Source of the DNA: Micrococcaceae bacterium Sec5.1
GTDB lineage: Bacteria > Actinomycetota > Actinomycetes > Actinomycetales > Micrococcaceae
Reading direction: 5' to 3'
Length of the DNA: 64,000 bases
Assembly (NCBI GenBank): GCA_039636795.1
Contig: CP143430.1
Coordinates: forward strand, 5,208,001-5,272,000
Below the pieces are notes generated by a model, which made no database searches, was not told the origin of the DNA, and saw only the letters and a program-made list of their open reading frames with translations. Positions 14,474-22,471 of this stretch are shown piece after piece (the stretch's first letter is position 1; every line of letters starts with the position of its first letter). The position numbers and the translations under genes were made by a program.

Positions 14474-16873
14474 TTGGTGGATCGCATTACGGATATATGG
14501 GGCGCTAGGACCCCGTTTGCGCGGGAAGCGGAGTGGCCCTCCCGCGTTGACTACGCCCTGCAGGAAGGCCTCACGGAGGGCGACGTCGACCACTGGGTCC
14601 AATCCGCCTGCGTGCTGTGCAGCAATGGCTGCGGCTGCGACATCGCCGTTAAGGACGGCGTCATGGTGGGCATTCGCGGCCGCGCCGACGACCGCATCAA
14701 CAAGGGGCGCCTAGGGCCCAAAGGCCTTTTCGCAAGCTGGCAGGGTGTATCAAACAAGGACCGTCTCACCCAACCATTGATCCGCGAAGGCGGCGAATTG
14801 GTCGTGACTGATTGGGACACGGCCATGAAGCGGATCGTGGAACGCAGCAAGCAACTCTTGAAGGAGAAGGGTCCACTCAGCCATGGTTTCTACACCAGCG
14901 GGCAGCTGTTCCTTGAGGAGTACTACGCCTTGGGCGTGATAGGGAAGGCCGGCATCGGGACACCCCACATGGACGGAAATACCCGCCTTTGTACTGCGAC
15001 AGCGGCATCCGCGCTCAAGGAAACGTTCGGAGCAGACGGACAGCCTGGCGCCTACGAGGATATCGACAATTGCGATGCGATCTTCCTTTACGGTCACAAC
15101 ATGCCAGAAACCCAGACCGTTCTATGGAGCCGCATCCTGGACCGACTTTCAGGACCCAACCCACCAAAACTCGTGTGCGTTGACCCGAGAAATACAGAGG
15201 CCGCCCGTTTTGCCGACGTCCACCTGGCCCTGCGGCCAGGGACCAATCTCGCCCTCATGCACGCCCTGGTCCGGGAGGTGCTGCAGAACGGCTGGGAGGA
15301 TCCTGCCTACATTCGGGGCCACACGCTGGGCTACGACGAGCTGAAATCCACTGTGGAGGAATGGACGCCCGAGGCCGCTGCCGAGGTGTGCGGTGTCAGC
15401 GCCCACGACATCAGGACGGCAGCCCGCATCTTCGGCACCTCAGATCGGGTACTTTCCACCGTTTTGCAGGGGTTCTACCAATCATCACAGGCCACAGCTT
15501 CCTCCTGCCAGGTCAATAATCTGCACCTGTTGCGCGGCATGCTCGGCAGAGCTGGAGCCGGCCTACTACAGATGAACGGGCAGCCGACAGCACAAAACAA
15601 CCGTGAATGCGGGGCCGACGGCGACCTCCCGGGCTTCCGTAATTGGCACAACCCGAAACACGTTGAAGAACTGGCCTCCCTGTGGAACGTGGATCCCGCG
15701 ATCATCCCCCACTGGGCACCGCCAACCCATGCCATGCAAATCTTCCGCTACGCCGAGCAAGGATCCATTAATTTCCTTTGGGTTTCGGCTACGAACCCTG
15801 CCGTCTCCCTGCCCGAGCTGCCCCGGATACGCGAGATCCTGGCTAAGCCGGAACTGTTCCTGGTGGTGCAGGATCTGTACCTTACCGAAACCGCCAGCAT
15901 GGCCGACGTCGTCCTCCCCGCTGCAGCATGGGGCGAAAAGACGGGGACATTCACCAATGCTTCCCGCGTGGTCCATATCTCTGATAAGGCCGTAGACCCG
16001 CCCGGCGACGCCCGCAGTGATCTGAATATTTTCCTGGACTACTCCAACCGAATGGGCTTCACTACCCTGGACGGCACTCCCTTGTTGACGTGGGCGGGGC
16101 CGGAAGACGCCTTCGAAGCCTGGAAGGAGTGCTCGCGCGGACGCCCTTGCGACTACACCGGTCTGAGCTACGCGAAACTGCGTGGTGGCAGCGGGATCCC
16201 GTGGCCCTGCAATGAGCAAAACCCGGAAGGCACCACCCGACTCTATACGGACGGCGTTTTTCCCAGCGATCCTGACTATTGCGAGAACTACGGTCACGAC
16301 CTTTTGACAGGAGCCGAAGTGGAGCCGGAGGCGTACCGTGCCAAGATGCCCAAAGGCCGCGCTTGGCTTAAAACAACCAAGTACCATCCACCGCACGAGG
16401 AACCGGACGACGCCTACCCGCTCCGGTACACCACCGGGCGGACGGCATACCACTTCCACACACGGACCAAGACAGGACGCTCTCGGACCCTCAATGCGGC
16501 AGCACCAAGGATGTGGGTGGAACTCTCGGTCGAGGACGCTTCCGCGCTGGGGATCACAGAGGGCGACATCGTCCGCGTCTCGTCCCGGCGAGGCCTTATC
16601 GAAGCGCCGGCCCGCGTCAGCGGCGTCCGGCCGGGCACGGTTTTTGCGCCTTTCCACTACGGATACTGGGACTCAACGCCATCCAGCCCGCCTGATTCTG
16701 CCAACGATTCGCGGAAGACCGCAGCCAACGAGCTCACCATCACCGAGTGGGATCCGGTGTCAAAGCAACCGCTTTACAAGAATGCCGCAGTGAAAGTAGA
16801 GAAAATCCGCGACGGCGACGGACCGGCACCGGCGCCCAACACCACCGCTTCACGGCAAGCAGGCCAACAATGA
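14474..16873 (+). CDS. Molybdopterin oxidoreductase, nitrate reductase/FDH-like
   Basis: A protein of about 800 residues of the bis-MGD enzyme family. The N-terminal iron-sulfur motif is CVLCSNGCGC (C-x2-C-x3-C), but the usual fourth cluster Cys is Gly in NKGRLGPKGL. NTRLCTAT supplies the likely molybdenum-ligand Cys. GQPTAQNNRECGADGDLPG, MADVVLPAAAWGEKTGTFTN and the C-terminal dinucleotide-binding domain (RYTTGRTAYHFHTRTKTGR) complete the fold. No Tat signal is seen, so it is cytoplasmic. GAGG precedes TTG 14474; GTG 14465 and 14477 are alternatives. The substrate is unknown; the partner is the gene at 16870. Confidence 0.85.
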   Translation: MVDRITDIWGARTPFAREAEWPSRVDYALQEGLTEGDVDHWVQSACVLCSNGCGCDIAVKDGVMVGIRGRADDRINKGRLGPKGLFASWQGVSNKDRLTQPLIREGGELVVTDWDTAMKRIVERSKQLLKEKGPLSHGFYTSGQLFLEEYYALGVIGKAGIGTPHMDGNTRLCTATAASALKETFGADGQPGAYEDIDNCDAIFLYGHNMPETQTVLWSRILDRLSGPNPPKLVCVDPRNTEAARFADVHLALRPGTNLALMHALVREVLQNGWEDPAYIRGHTLGYDELKSTVEEWTPEAAAEVCGVSAHDIRTAARIFGTSDRVLSTVLQGFYQSSQATASSCQVNNLHLLRGMLGRAGAGLLQMNGQPTAQNNRECGADGDLPGFRNWHNPKHVEELASLWNVDPAIIPHWAPPTHAMQIFRYAEQGSINFLWVSATNPAVSLPELPRIREILAKPELFLVVQDLYLTETASMADVVLPAAAWGEKTGTFTNASRVVHISDKAVDPPGDARSDLNIFLDYSNRMGFTTLDGTPLLTWAGPEDAFEAWKECSRGRPCDYTGLSYAKLRGGSGIPWPCNEQNPEGTTRLYTDGVFPSDPDYCENYGHDLLTGAEVEPEAYRAKMPKGRAWLKTTKYHPPHEEPDDAYPLRYTTGRTAYHFHTRTKTGRSRTLNAAAPRMWVELSVEDASALGITEGDIVRVSSRRGLIEAPARVSGVRPGTVFAPFHYGYWDSTPSSPPDSANDSRKTAANELTITEWDPVSKQPLYKNAAVKVEKIRDGDGPAPAPNTTASRQAGQQ

Positions 16874-17331
16874 ACCTCAATATCTACCTGGGTTTACTGC
16901 ATCAGGGCGAAGCCACCCTGGCCGAGTCCTTCCGGCAGGTCTCCGATGGCCACGGCTCCGAACCCGATATTCATTTCCTCTGCCAGTCCTTGGCCAAGCA
17001 GTGCGATAAGCACGAAGAACTCCTCCTCCCTATAGCGGAGCGGTACGGCAACGACACATCGGACCATGAGCCCGAGCGGCTCCACGCCGACGGTTTATCG
17101 GAAACGCGAACCGGTCCTGTCGGCCTCCTTCGCGACCTGCAGGACCTGTATCTGCTGGCGAGCTTGGTCGATGTCACGTGGACTGTGGTGAATCAAGCCG
17201 GGTCCGCACTTCGCGACGACGAGCTGCTCGCCGTCGTCGAACAGTGCCACAAAGAGACAGAGGTTCAGCTGAGCTGGTTGAAAACCCGGATGAAGCAGGC
17301 CGCGCCGCAAGCGCTGCTCGTCGCAGACTAA
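16870..17331 (+). CDS. Helical partner protein of the molybdoenzyme, hypothetical
   Basis: A 153-residue four-helix-like protein whose ATG overlaps the molybdoenzyme stop (ATGA), so the two are translationally coupled. It has many His/Glu/Asp residues spaced along helices (LLHQGEATLAESF, CDKHEELLLPIAERYG, CHKETEVQLSWLKTRM), reminiscent of ferritin/hemerythrin-like bundles. A di-metal site is only a guess. It may be a chaperone or small subunit. Confidence 0.75.
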   Translation: MNLNIYLGLLHQGEATLAESFRQVSDGHGSEPDIHFLCQSLAKQCDKHEELLLPIAERYGNDTSDHEPERLHADGLSETRTGPVGLLRDLQDLYLLASLVDVTWTVVNQAGSALRDDELLAVVEQCHKETEVQLSWLKTRMKQAAPQALLVAD

Positions 17332-17364
17332 GGAGGTCGCAGACTAAGTAGATCGCAGCCTAAG

Positions 17365-18597
17365 TCAGCGGTGCAGCAGCCCCAGGATCGGGAGGGCGAC
17401 CGCCGTCGAAATTGCCATGGCGGCGGTGTTCCCGGTGACCGGGTGGAAACCCTCCGGCAGCCGGGCCGAAATAGCCCTGGCGATGGGAGGGGCAAGCACG
17501 GCTCCAAGCAATGCACCGCCGATGATGCTCTGCCACGAGCCGTCGTAGGCGAGCACGGCGGCCGGCGCCACTGAGACCAGTGACGCGTAGGTGGCAGCCC
17601 ACCCACCATTGCGGAACCAACCCCGCCAAAGAACAACGCCGATAGCCGAGGTGAGGGCCTGCGCGAACAGGATGTGCGGAACCAGGTTGGAACCGTAGGC
17701 AGGCAGTGCGGGATTCAGCAAGAATGCAGTCGCGACGCCAAGGATCATGCCCGCGCTGGCGAGTTCGTTGGCGAAGAATTGGGTTTCCGTGAAGTCAGAG
17801 AGGACCCGGCGCGCCGCCCATATGGCGTCCTTAAGAACAGGGTTAACGCCCGACGGCGGCTGGATGGCTTGCGGCTGCTGAGTCGAGTTGCGTAGGACAA
17901 GCCAGGGCAATTTCCGGGCAACAAGGAAAGCCATTACTGATCCCAAGGACATCGCGAGGACGTTCGCCACCACGACCGGCAGTCCCAGCGGCGCGGCGAC
18001 CGTTGGGATCAGCACCAACGCGGAGGGCGTTACGGTGAAGGCGCCGAGCACAGCTCCGGTCACGCAGGTCCGCCAACCGGGTCCGTACATCAGGACCATT
18101 GCCGGGGCCACGCAAACGAAAGGCACGAACGTGGGCTGCCATCCGTCGTCGAGCATCCGGCCGAAAACTACGTTGGACATCAGCAGGCTGAGCGACGCCG
18201 ACGTCAGCACCCACGGCCACAGTCCGGTGCCATACGTCAGCTGGCCAGCCCAGTTCTTGCCCCGTCGGCCAGCGAACCAAGCCAACAAAGCCCCAGCAAG
18301 CAACCCGCAAGCTGCCAGCTCTGATTTGTAGAACAGTGGCTCAGTCATGTCGCCAAAGAACCATCGGACCGCTGCAAAAGGTGAGTTGGTGATCGATGCA
18401 GCCCAGACTTCAAACGCCGGGCCGAGCCGCGGCGATTGCTGCGCGAGCGTGTGGAGGACAAGTGCAAGGACTCCGGCGAGGATGACCGCAGCCAACGCGC
18501 CCAACGCTGTCCCGATGGCGCCGAGCTCAGTTGCAGTCTTCTTCGGGGCAGGATCCGGCCGACGGCGGGGCGCGCCGTCGACAGCTGAGGTGAGCAT
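17365..18597 (-). CDS. Polytopic membrane protein with internal duplication
   Basis: A 410-residue protein with about ten to twelve hydrophobic helices. The two halves resemble each other: FFGDMTEPLFYKSELAACG near residue 80 corresponds to LSDFTETQFFANELASAG near 265. VPFVCVAPAMVLMYGPGWR likewise matches ASLVSVAPAAVLAYDGSWQ, and each is followed by a GAxLGA helix. The C-terminus has GFHPVTGNTAAMAIS. This is an inverted- or tandem-repeat transporter-like architecture of unknown substrate; I cannot name the family with confidence. Confidence 0.75.
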   Translation of the reverse strand: MLTSAVDGAPRRRPDPAPKKTATELGAIGTALGALAAVILAGVLALVLHTLAQQSPRLGPAFEVWAASITNSPFAAVRWFFGDMTEPLFYKSELAACGLLAGALLAWFAGRRGKNWAGQLTYGTGLWPWVLTSASLSLLMSNVVFGRMLDDGWQPTFVPFVCVAPAMVLMYGPGWRTCVTGAVLGAFTVTPSALVLIPTVAAPLGLPVVVANVLAMSLGSVMAFLVARKLPWLVLRNSTQQPQAIQPPSGVNPVLKDAIWAARRVLSDFTETQFFANELASAGMILGVATAFLLNPALPAYGSNLVPHILFAQALTSAIGVVLWRGWFRNGGWAATYASLVSVAPAAVLAYDGSWQSIIGGALLGAVLAPPIARAISARLPEGFHPVTGNTAAMAISTAVALPILGLLHR

Positions 18598-18706
18598 CGT
18601 TGATAACCCTTAGCGTGCGATGTGGTGTAACTCGAAAGCAGCGTATAGGAGCTTTGGAGGCCGGCCACACTCCGGTTTCTGCGGGGGCTTTGTGACCGGG
18701 AGTGCG

Positions 18707-18752
18707 CAGAATGGTTCTTATTAGAAAACCATTCAGTATATACAGAATGGTT
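18707..18752. promoter_or_regulatory. Operator-like repeats in the AT-rich promoter of the TA candidate
   Basis: CAGAATGGTT occurs at 18707-18716 and 18743-18752, with a one-mismatch inverted copy AACCATTCAG at 18727-18736. The first two form a dyad around CTTATTAG. The region is much more AT-rich than its neighbours and ends 21 bp before the ATG at 18774. Three half-sites suggest cooperative autorepression by the HTH protein encoded next. Confidence 0.55.
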
Positions 18753-18773
18753 ATTTTATGAGAACCTTTAAGC

Positions 18774-19454
18774 ATGGATGTTGTCACCACCAAGGAAGCC
18801 GCCAAGCGCTTAGGCGTCAGCGACGTCGCCGTACGTAAAATGCTGAAGAGCGGTCGCTTGACGGACATGGGCATGGTGGGCCACACGATTCTCATAGACC
18901 CCGCTTCATTGCATCGTGCTCTGGAATCAGGAAAGCGCTCGGGCCGACTCTGGACGCCGAAGACCGCATGGGCTGCACTCTGCTTGCTCTCCGGAGACAA
19001 GGCACCCTGGATCGAATCAACCAGCAGGTATCGGTTGACGCGTCGCCTCCGCGATCTAAGTCCGGGAGAGGTTCAGCAACTTGCCAGGAATCGTGCAGGA
19101 GTGAAACGGTATCGGGCGACGCCAACTGCCGTCGACGCACTTCAGGAAGCACTGATACCAACTGCCGGCGCGGCGCTGCGCAATAACGAGATCGCTCACC
19201 GATTTGGGCTCGCCGGCGGAGGCGGATTCTTCGACGGGTACGCAGCGCCGGGAGATGGCAGCAAGATCGCCGCCGCGCTGGGAATGGTCGATGATCCCAG
19301 TGGAAACGTGACCATCCGGGAAACCTCGCTGTCTGAACCTTTCGTGGAGCAGACCACACCCCTGGCCGCCATCGCGGTGGACCTCATGGATTCCCTGGCT
19401 ACCAGGGAACGTTCAGCTGGTATGCGCGTCCTTGAAGAGCTGCTCAATGGATGA
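18774..19454 (+). CDS. Excisionase-like HTH protein, putative antitoxin
   Basis: A 226-residue protein. Residues 1-50 form a MerR/excisionase-type helix-turn-helix (VTTKEAAKRLGVSDVAVRKMLKSGRL, then a small wing). The remainder is a soluble alpha/beta domain (YRLTRRLRDLSPGEVQQLARNR, ALIPTAGAALRNN) like the C-terminal part of type IV antitoxins. It overlaps the AbiEii-like gene by 8 bp. No Shine-Dalgarno is evident before ATG 18774, so a leaderless transcript is possible. The antitoxin role is inferred from gene order and the partner. Confidence 0.7.
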   Translation: MDVVTTKEAAKRLGVSDVAVRKMLKSGRLTDMGMVGHTILIDPASLHRALESGKRSGRLWTPKTAWAALCLLSGDKAPWIESTSRYRLTRRLRDLSPGEVQQLARNRAGVKRYRATPTAVDALQEALIPTAGAALRNNEIAHRFGLAGGGGFFDGYAAPGDGSKIAAALGMVDDPSGNVTIRETSLSEPFVEQTTPLAAIAVDLMDSLATRERSAGMRVLEELLNG

Positions 19455-20250
19455 TCAAAATCGCCGGAATCTTGGCAAGCGGCCCACTCGCGACATACCC
19501 ATACCAATTGGAGGTTGGGGAAGTCCATGGCCACAGTGCATGGAGTTGGCAAAGGCGCTACCTGCTACAAAGTGGACGCTGGTCGGTGGGCTCATGGTGC
19601 AACTGCATGCGGCCGCGGCAGGCCTTCGGGTCACCCGGCCAACGGCCGATGTAGACATAGTCCTTCATGTCGAAACGGGGGCTGTAACCGCATCCGAAGT
19701 CACCGAATCGTTGGGCGGACTCGGTTACGAACTGCAGCCATCCATCGATAGATCCGCCCCGGCGCACCGCTTTATCCGCGGCCAGGAACAAGTGGATGTT
19801 ATGGTCGCTGATCATGGAGTCGCAAAGCCTCCCCAACGCCTTGGCGGACGAGACATTTTCAGGCTCCCGGCGGGCACGCAGGCCTTGCAGCGCACCATGT
19901 ACTGCCAGATCACCACAGGTAAAGAAGCAGTGACTATCAGCATCCCAAACACGCTTGGCGCTTTGGTCCTGAAGGGCGCAGCATTTAGGGAAGACTCACG
20001 CGATGGTCGTCGCCATCTTGACGATGCAGCGGTGCTGGCCGCAACCATTACCGACGCCCTAAAGGTGGTGCCAGAACTGAAGGGCAGCGACCGCAGCCGT
20101 GTCCAAACAATCCACACAGCTTTGCTGGATCCTCTTCATCCCTCTTGGCTCATGCTTGAAGAACATGATCGAGTCGGCGCAAGGGATGCCTTGCGCATCC
20201 TGGCCTCAAATCCGCAAGGACTCGTTCTACCGATGGGGCTACGGCAGTGA
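19447..20250 (+). CDS. AbiEii-like nucleotidyltransferase, putative type IV toxin
   Basis: A 267-residue protein. WTLVGGLMVQLHA followed by RPTADVDIVLHV gives the minimal nucleotidyltransferase signature GG...DxD used by the AbiEii/DUF1814-type toxins. KGAAFREDSRDGRRHLDDAA resembles the second conserved Lys/Arg-rich helix of that family. Known relatives modify tRNA ends or other targets and are neutralised by their partner's repression and modification. Its start lies inside the HTH gene, as expected for a co-translated pair. The toxin activity is an inference. Confidence 0.75.
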   Translation: MDDQNRRNLGKRPTRDIPIPIGGWGSPWPQCMELAKALPATKWTLVGGLMVQLHAAAAGLRVTRPTADVDIVLHVETGAVTASEVTESLGGLGYELQPSIDRSAPAHRFIRGQEQVDVMVADHGVAKPPQRLGGRDIFRLPAGTQALQRTMYCQITTGKEAVTISIPNTLGALVLKGAAFREDSRDGRRHLDDAAVLAATITDALKVVPELKGSDRSRVQTIHTALLDPLHPSWLMLEEHDRVGARDALRILASNPQGLVLPMGLRQ

Positions 20251-20331
20251 ATCCGCCGAACGCGCCAAAGCTTCCAGTCGCCGTCGAGCACTGTCAGGAC
20301 TAGTACTGGCAGGACGAGAGCTACACGAAAA

Positions 20332-20365
20332 CGGAGGCCCCGACGCCTTCGCGTCCGGGCCTCCG
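20332..20365. terminator. Hairpin between convergent genes
   Basis: CGGAGGCCC (20332-20340) pairs with GGGCCTCCG (20357-20365), and inside GACGC/GCGTC closes a CTTC tetraloop; one C-C mismatch separates the stems. It sits between the AbiEii-like gene and the GlsB gene, and can serve as a bidirectional terminator. Confidence 0.65.
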
Positions 20366-20378
20366 CAAGCTCGATGAA

Positions 20379-20639
20379 TCAAGCCTTCCTGCGCGTGACC
20401 AATCCCCAGATGACCAGTACGATCAGCGCACCTCCGATTGCGAGCAACCAAGTGGAGATCGACCAGAATTCGTTGATGCCGACCTTGAAGATGGCACTAC
20501 CGATCCAGCCACCCAGCACGGCGCCCACGATTCCCAGCAGGAGTGTTGCGATCCAGCCGCCTCCCTGCCTGCCCGGCATGATGGCCTTGGCAATGGCTCC
20601 TGCAATCAAACCCAAAACAATCCAACCAATGATTCCCAT
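20379..20639 (-). CDS. GlsB/YeaQ/YmgE family stress membrane protein
   Basis: An 86-residue protein from ATG 20639 with three short transmembrane helices. The Gly-rich motifs MGIIGWIVLGLIAGAIAK, MPGRQGGGWIATLLLGIVGA and LGGWIGSAIF are diagnostic of the transglycosylase-associated/GlsB family. Members are small stress-induced inner-membrane proteins of unknown biochemical role. Confidence 0.9.
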   Translation of the reverse strand: MGIIGWIVLGLIAGAIAKAIMPGRQGGGWIATLLLGIVGAVLGGWIGSAIFKVGINEFWSISTWLLAIGGALIVLVIWGLVTRRKA

Positions 20640-20774
20640 GTGTTTCCCTTTCTCGTACGTTGGCCTCGGTCCAGCACCAACAGGTGGCGCCGCCATCGGC
20701 CTGATTGCTAGCTGCCCGCGTGTGCGGCGAATTATCCCGACAACTGCGGGCAGACGTTTTGTAGGGCTTCCCTG

Positions 20775-21176
20775 TTACTGAAGGAGGGATTCAATCTCTC
20801 CAACTGGCAGTCCGGCTACTTCGGCAAGTGCCCGGGGTTCGACTCCGGCGTCGACGGCCTTCTTGAAAGCCAGGGCGAGAGTGTTCTGGGAAATGGCCAG
20901 CTCATGTTGAAGGCTTTGGCGGCGAAGTGCCGCGACCCAGACGCCGCTGACCGGGTCAAGGGCGTCAATGTCCATTCTGAATCCGCAACTGCAAGCCCAC
21001 TCCGGCCATATTGGCTCCACGGTGATCCACTGCATGGAGTCGTAGCCGGGTCCTGCGGAGATAGCCATGTGCGAACCGCAGTGGACGGGGCCCATCGGCA
21101 GTACCCGTTCCGCAGCGAGGTCCACGCTATTCCCAGTCACTGGTGTGGAGCTTGGTTCACGCAGTGCGACTGTCAT
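20775..21176 (-). CDS. Hypothetical protein with HCG...CxCGFxM module
   Basis: A 133-residue soluble protein from ATG 21176, with GGGAGAAG just ahead. The middle has HCGSHM and then WACSCGFRMDIDAL, which parallels HCGVPM...CDECGFQMEI of the protein at 741-1178. The C-terminal 45 residues (FKKAVDAGVEPRALAEVAGLPVGEIESLL) look like a small helix-turn-helix. A metal-binding sensor or DNA-binding protein is possible but unproven. Confidence 0.7.
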   Translation of the reverse strand: MTVALREPSSTPVTGNSVDLAAERVLPMGPVHCGSHMAISAGPGYDSMQWITVEPIWPEWACSCGFRMDIDALDPVSGVWVAALRRQSLQHELAISQNTLALAFKKAVDAGVEPRALAEVAGLPVGEIESLLQ

Positions 21177-21239
21177 CGTCTTCTCCCACACATTCCCTAG
21201 TAACTAACTTGGCTAACTAGTTATATGTGTACTTATCAT

Positions 21240-22373
21240 TTAAGTCCAGCCAGCCGGGACAGTCGCACGCACCCGCCGCCAAAGACTGGGCGCCACCACT
21301 ACCGCCGCGCCGACGGCGGCACCGATGACCGTTTCGATGATGCGGTCCCGCAGCAGCAGGCCGGGATCGACAGGGGCTGCCAGCAAAGTAGCGACCAAGG
21401 CAAGCGGCGTAACGAAAATCTGCGCCACAAGGTACTGCCGCGCGATGAACATTTCAGCGCCGAACTGGCAAGCAGCGATCACCAGGACCATGGCCCACGG
21501 CGCGGGATTGAGCCAGAGGATGCCAGCAAGCAGCACCAACCCGACCACCGTTCCGGCGATTCTTTGGATGCCACGGCTCACGCGATGGCGCGTCGAATGC
21601 CCCACCAATGGAACCACTGCCGCGACCATGGCCCAATAAGTGTGGCCGAAGCCAAGCCTCTCCCCCACCAGCGTCGCGATGGTCCCCGCAAGGCCGGCCG
21701 CAATCAGGTATCCACCGCCTTCCAACCAGATCGCCCGACGTTCCGGGGTGGTGTGGCGGATGCGCGGCGGCCGCTTCCACGGGGTCCTGTGGCTCTTGAA
21801 AACCCGGGATGACATACCGATCAGAAGGCAGAAGACCGTCGTCCCTGCCGCAACGAGCATTGCCTCCCCAAGCGGCGGCTGCGCCTGGATGGATGCGATC
21901 GCAGCGAAAGCGAAGATGTGAAAGAGGGAGCCGCCGGGTCTCAGCCTCCAGGCCGCGACCACCACCGAGCACCCACCTGCCACGAGAGTGGTGGCAGCAG
22001 TCAGCAGCCACGAATACGCGGCGCCTTCGATCCCCCAGGATTGCGCTCCCCGCGCCATGAGCGTCGCCAGCAGGATGATCAGCAGCATGAAACTACCGGC
22101 ACGCAGCTGACTTCGGAAGCGGACGCTGTGCGGTTCATTGCGACCATAAATGCCCGTAAAGGCACCGAACGAAGCAAATACGGCCAGATCCAACCGCCCC
22201 AACAGCGTCAGTGAAATCAATGGAACAAAGACACCTACAGCGCAACGGAGAGCTGGGTGATGGTCCTTGTTTCCTGGACCCATCGTGAACATTTCCGCTA
22301 CAGCCTTCAAGGTGCGGTTCGCCTTTCGTCGCAGGATAAAAACGTACGACGGCGGCGCTGGCGTCCGCTCCAA
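21240..22373 (-). CDS. FUSC family membrane protein
   Basis: A 377-residue protein with two blocks of membrane helices. MGPGNKDHHPALRCAVGVFVPL starts the first and GFGHTYWAMVAAVVPLVG the second, matching the FUSC (fusaric acid resistance-like/aromatic acid exporter) family, with a short cytoplasmic linker (SHRTPWKRPPR). It is probably a membrane exporter or its homologue. The TTG start at 22373 retains the family-like N-terminal helix; ATG 22292 is the alternative. Confidence 0.85.
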   Translation of the reverse strand: MERTPAPPSYVFILRRKANRTLKAVAEMFTMGPGNKDHHPALRCAVGVFVPLISLTLLGRLDLAVFASFGAFTGIYGRNEPHSVRFRSQLRAGSFMLLIILLATLMARGAQSWGIEGAAYSWLLTAATTLVAGGCSVVVAAWRLRPGGSLFHIFAFAAIASIQAQPPLGEAMLVAAGTTVFCLLIGMSSRVFKSHRTPWKRPPRIRHTTPERRAIWLEGGGYLIAAGLAGTIATLVGERLGFGHTYWAMVAAVVPLVGHSTRHRVSRGIQRIAGTVVGLVLLAGILWLNPAPWAMVLVIAACQFGAEMFIARQYLVAQIFVTPLALVATLLAAPVDPGLLLRDRIIETVIGAAVGAAVVVAPSLWRRVRATVPAGWT

Positions 22374-22414
22374 GGCTACGCTCCGGGCGCTGGACTACTC
22401 CGGGTTTGCGTACA

Positions 22415-22452
22415 GATAGTGCCCCTTATCACGAGGAATAAGGGGCACTATC
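22415..22452. terminator. Perfect 15-bp stem hairpin at the end of the surface-protein operon
   Basis: GATAGTGCCCCTTAT (22415-22429) and ATAAGGGGCACTATC (22438-22452) are exact complements with an 8-nt loop. It lies 20 nt past the stop of the gene ending at 22472 and ahead of the FUSC gene, so it probably ends transcription of the secreted-protein operon. Confidence 0.75.
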
Positions 22453-22471
22453 AGTTGTGCATTACTTGTTG

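Noticed and set aside
15566..16657. 363-residue ORF opposite the molybdoenzyme gene
   Set aside because: Antisense shadow; the molybdopterin-binding motifs on the + strand are unambiguous.
18774..20250. Prophage or integrative element (because of the excisionase-like HTH)
   Set aside because: No integrase, attachment-site repeats or phage genes are present, and the partner is a nucleotidyltransferase, so a toxin-antitoxin reading fits better.
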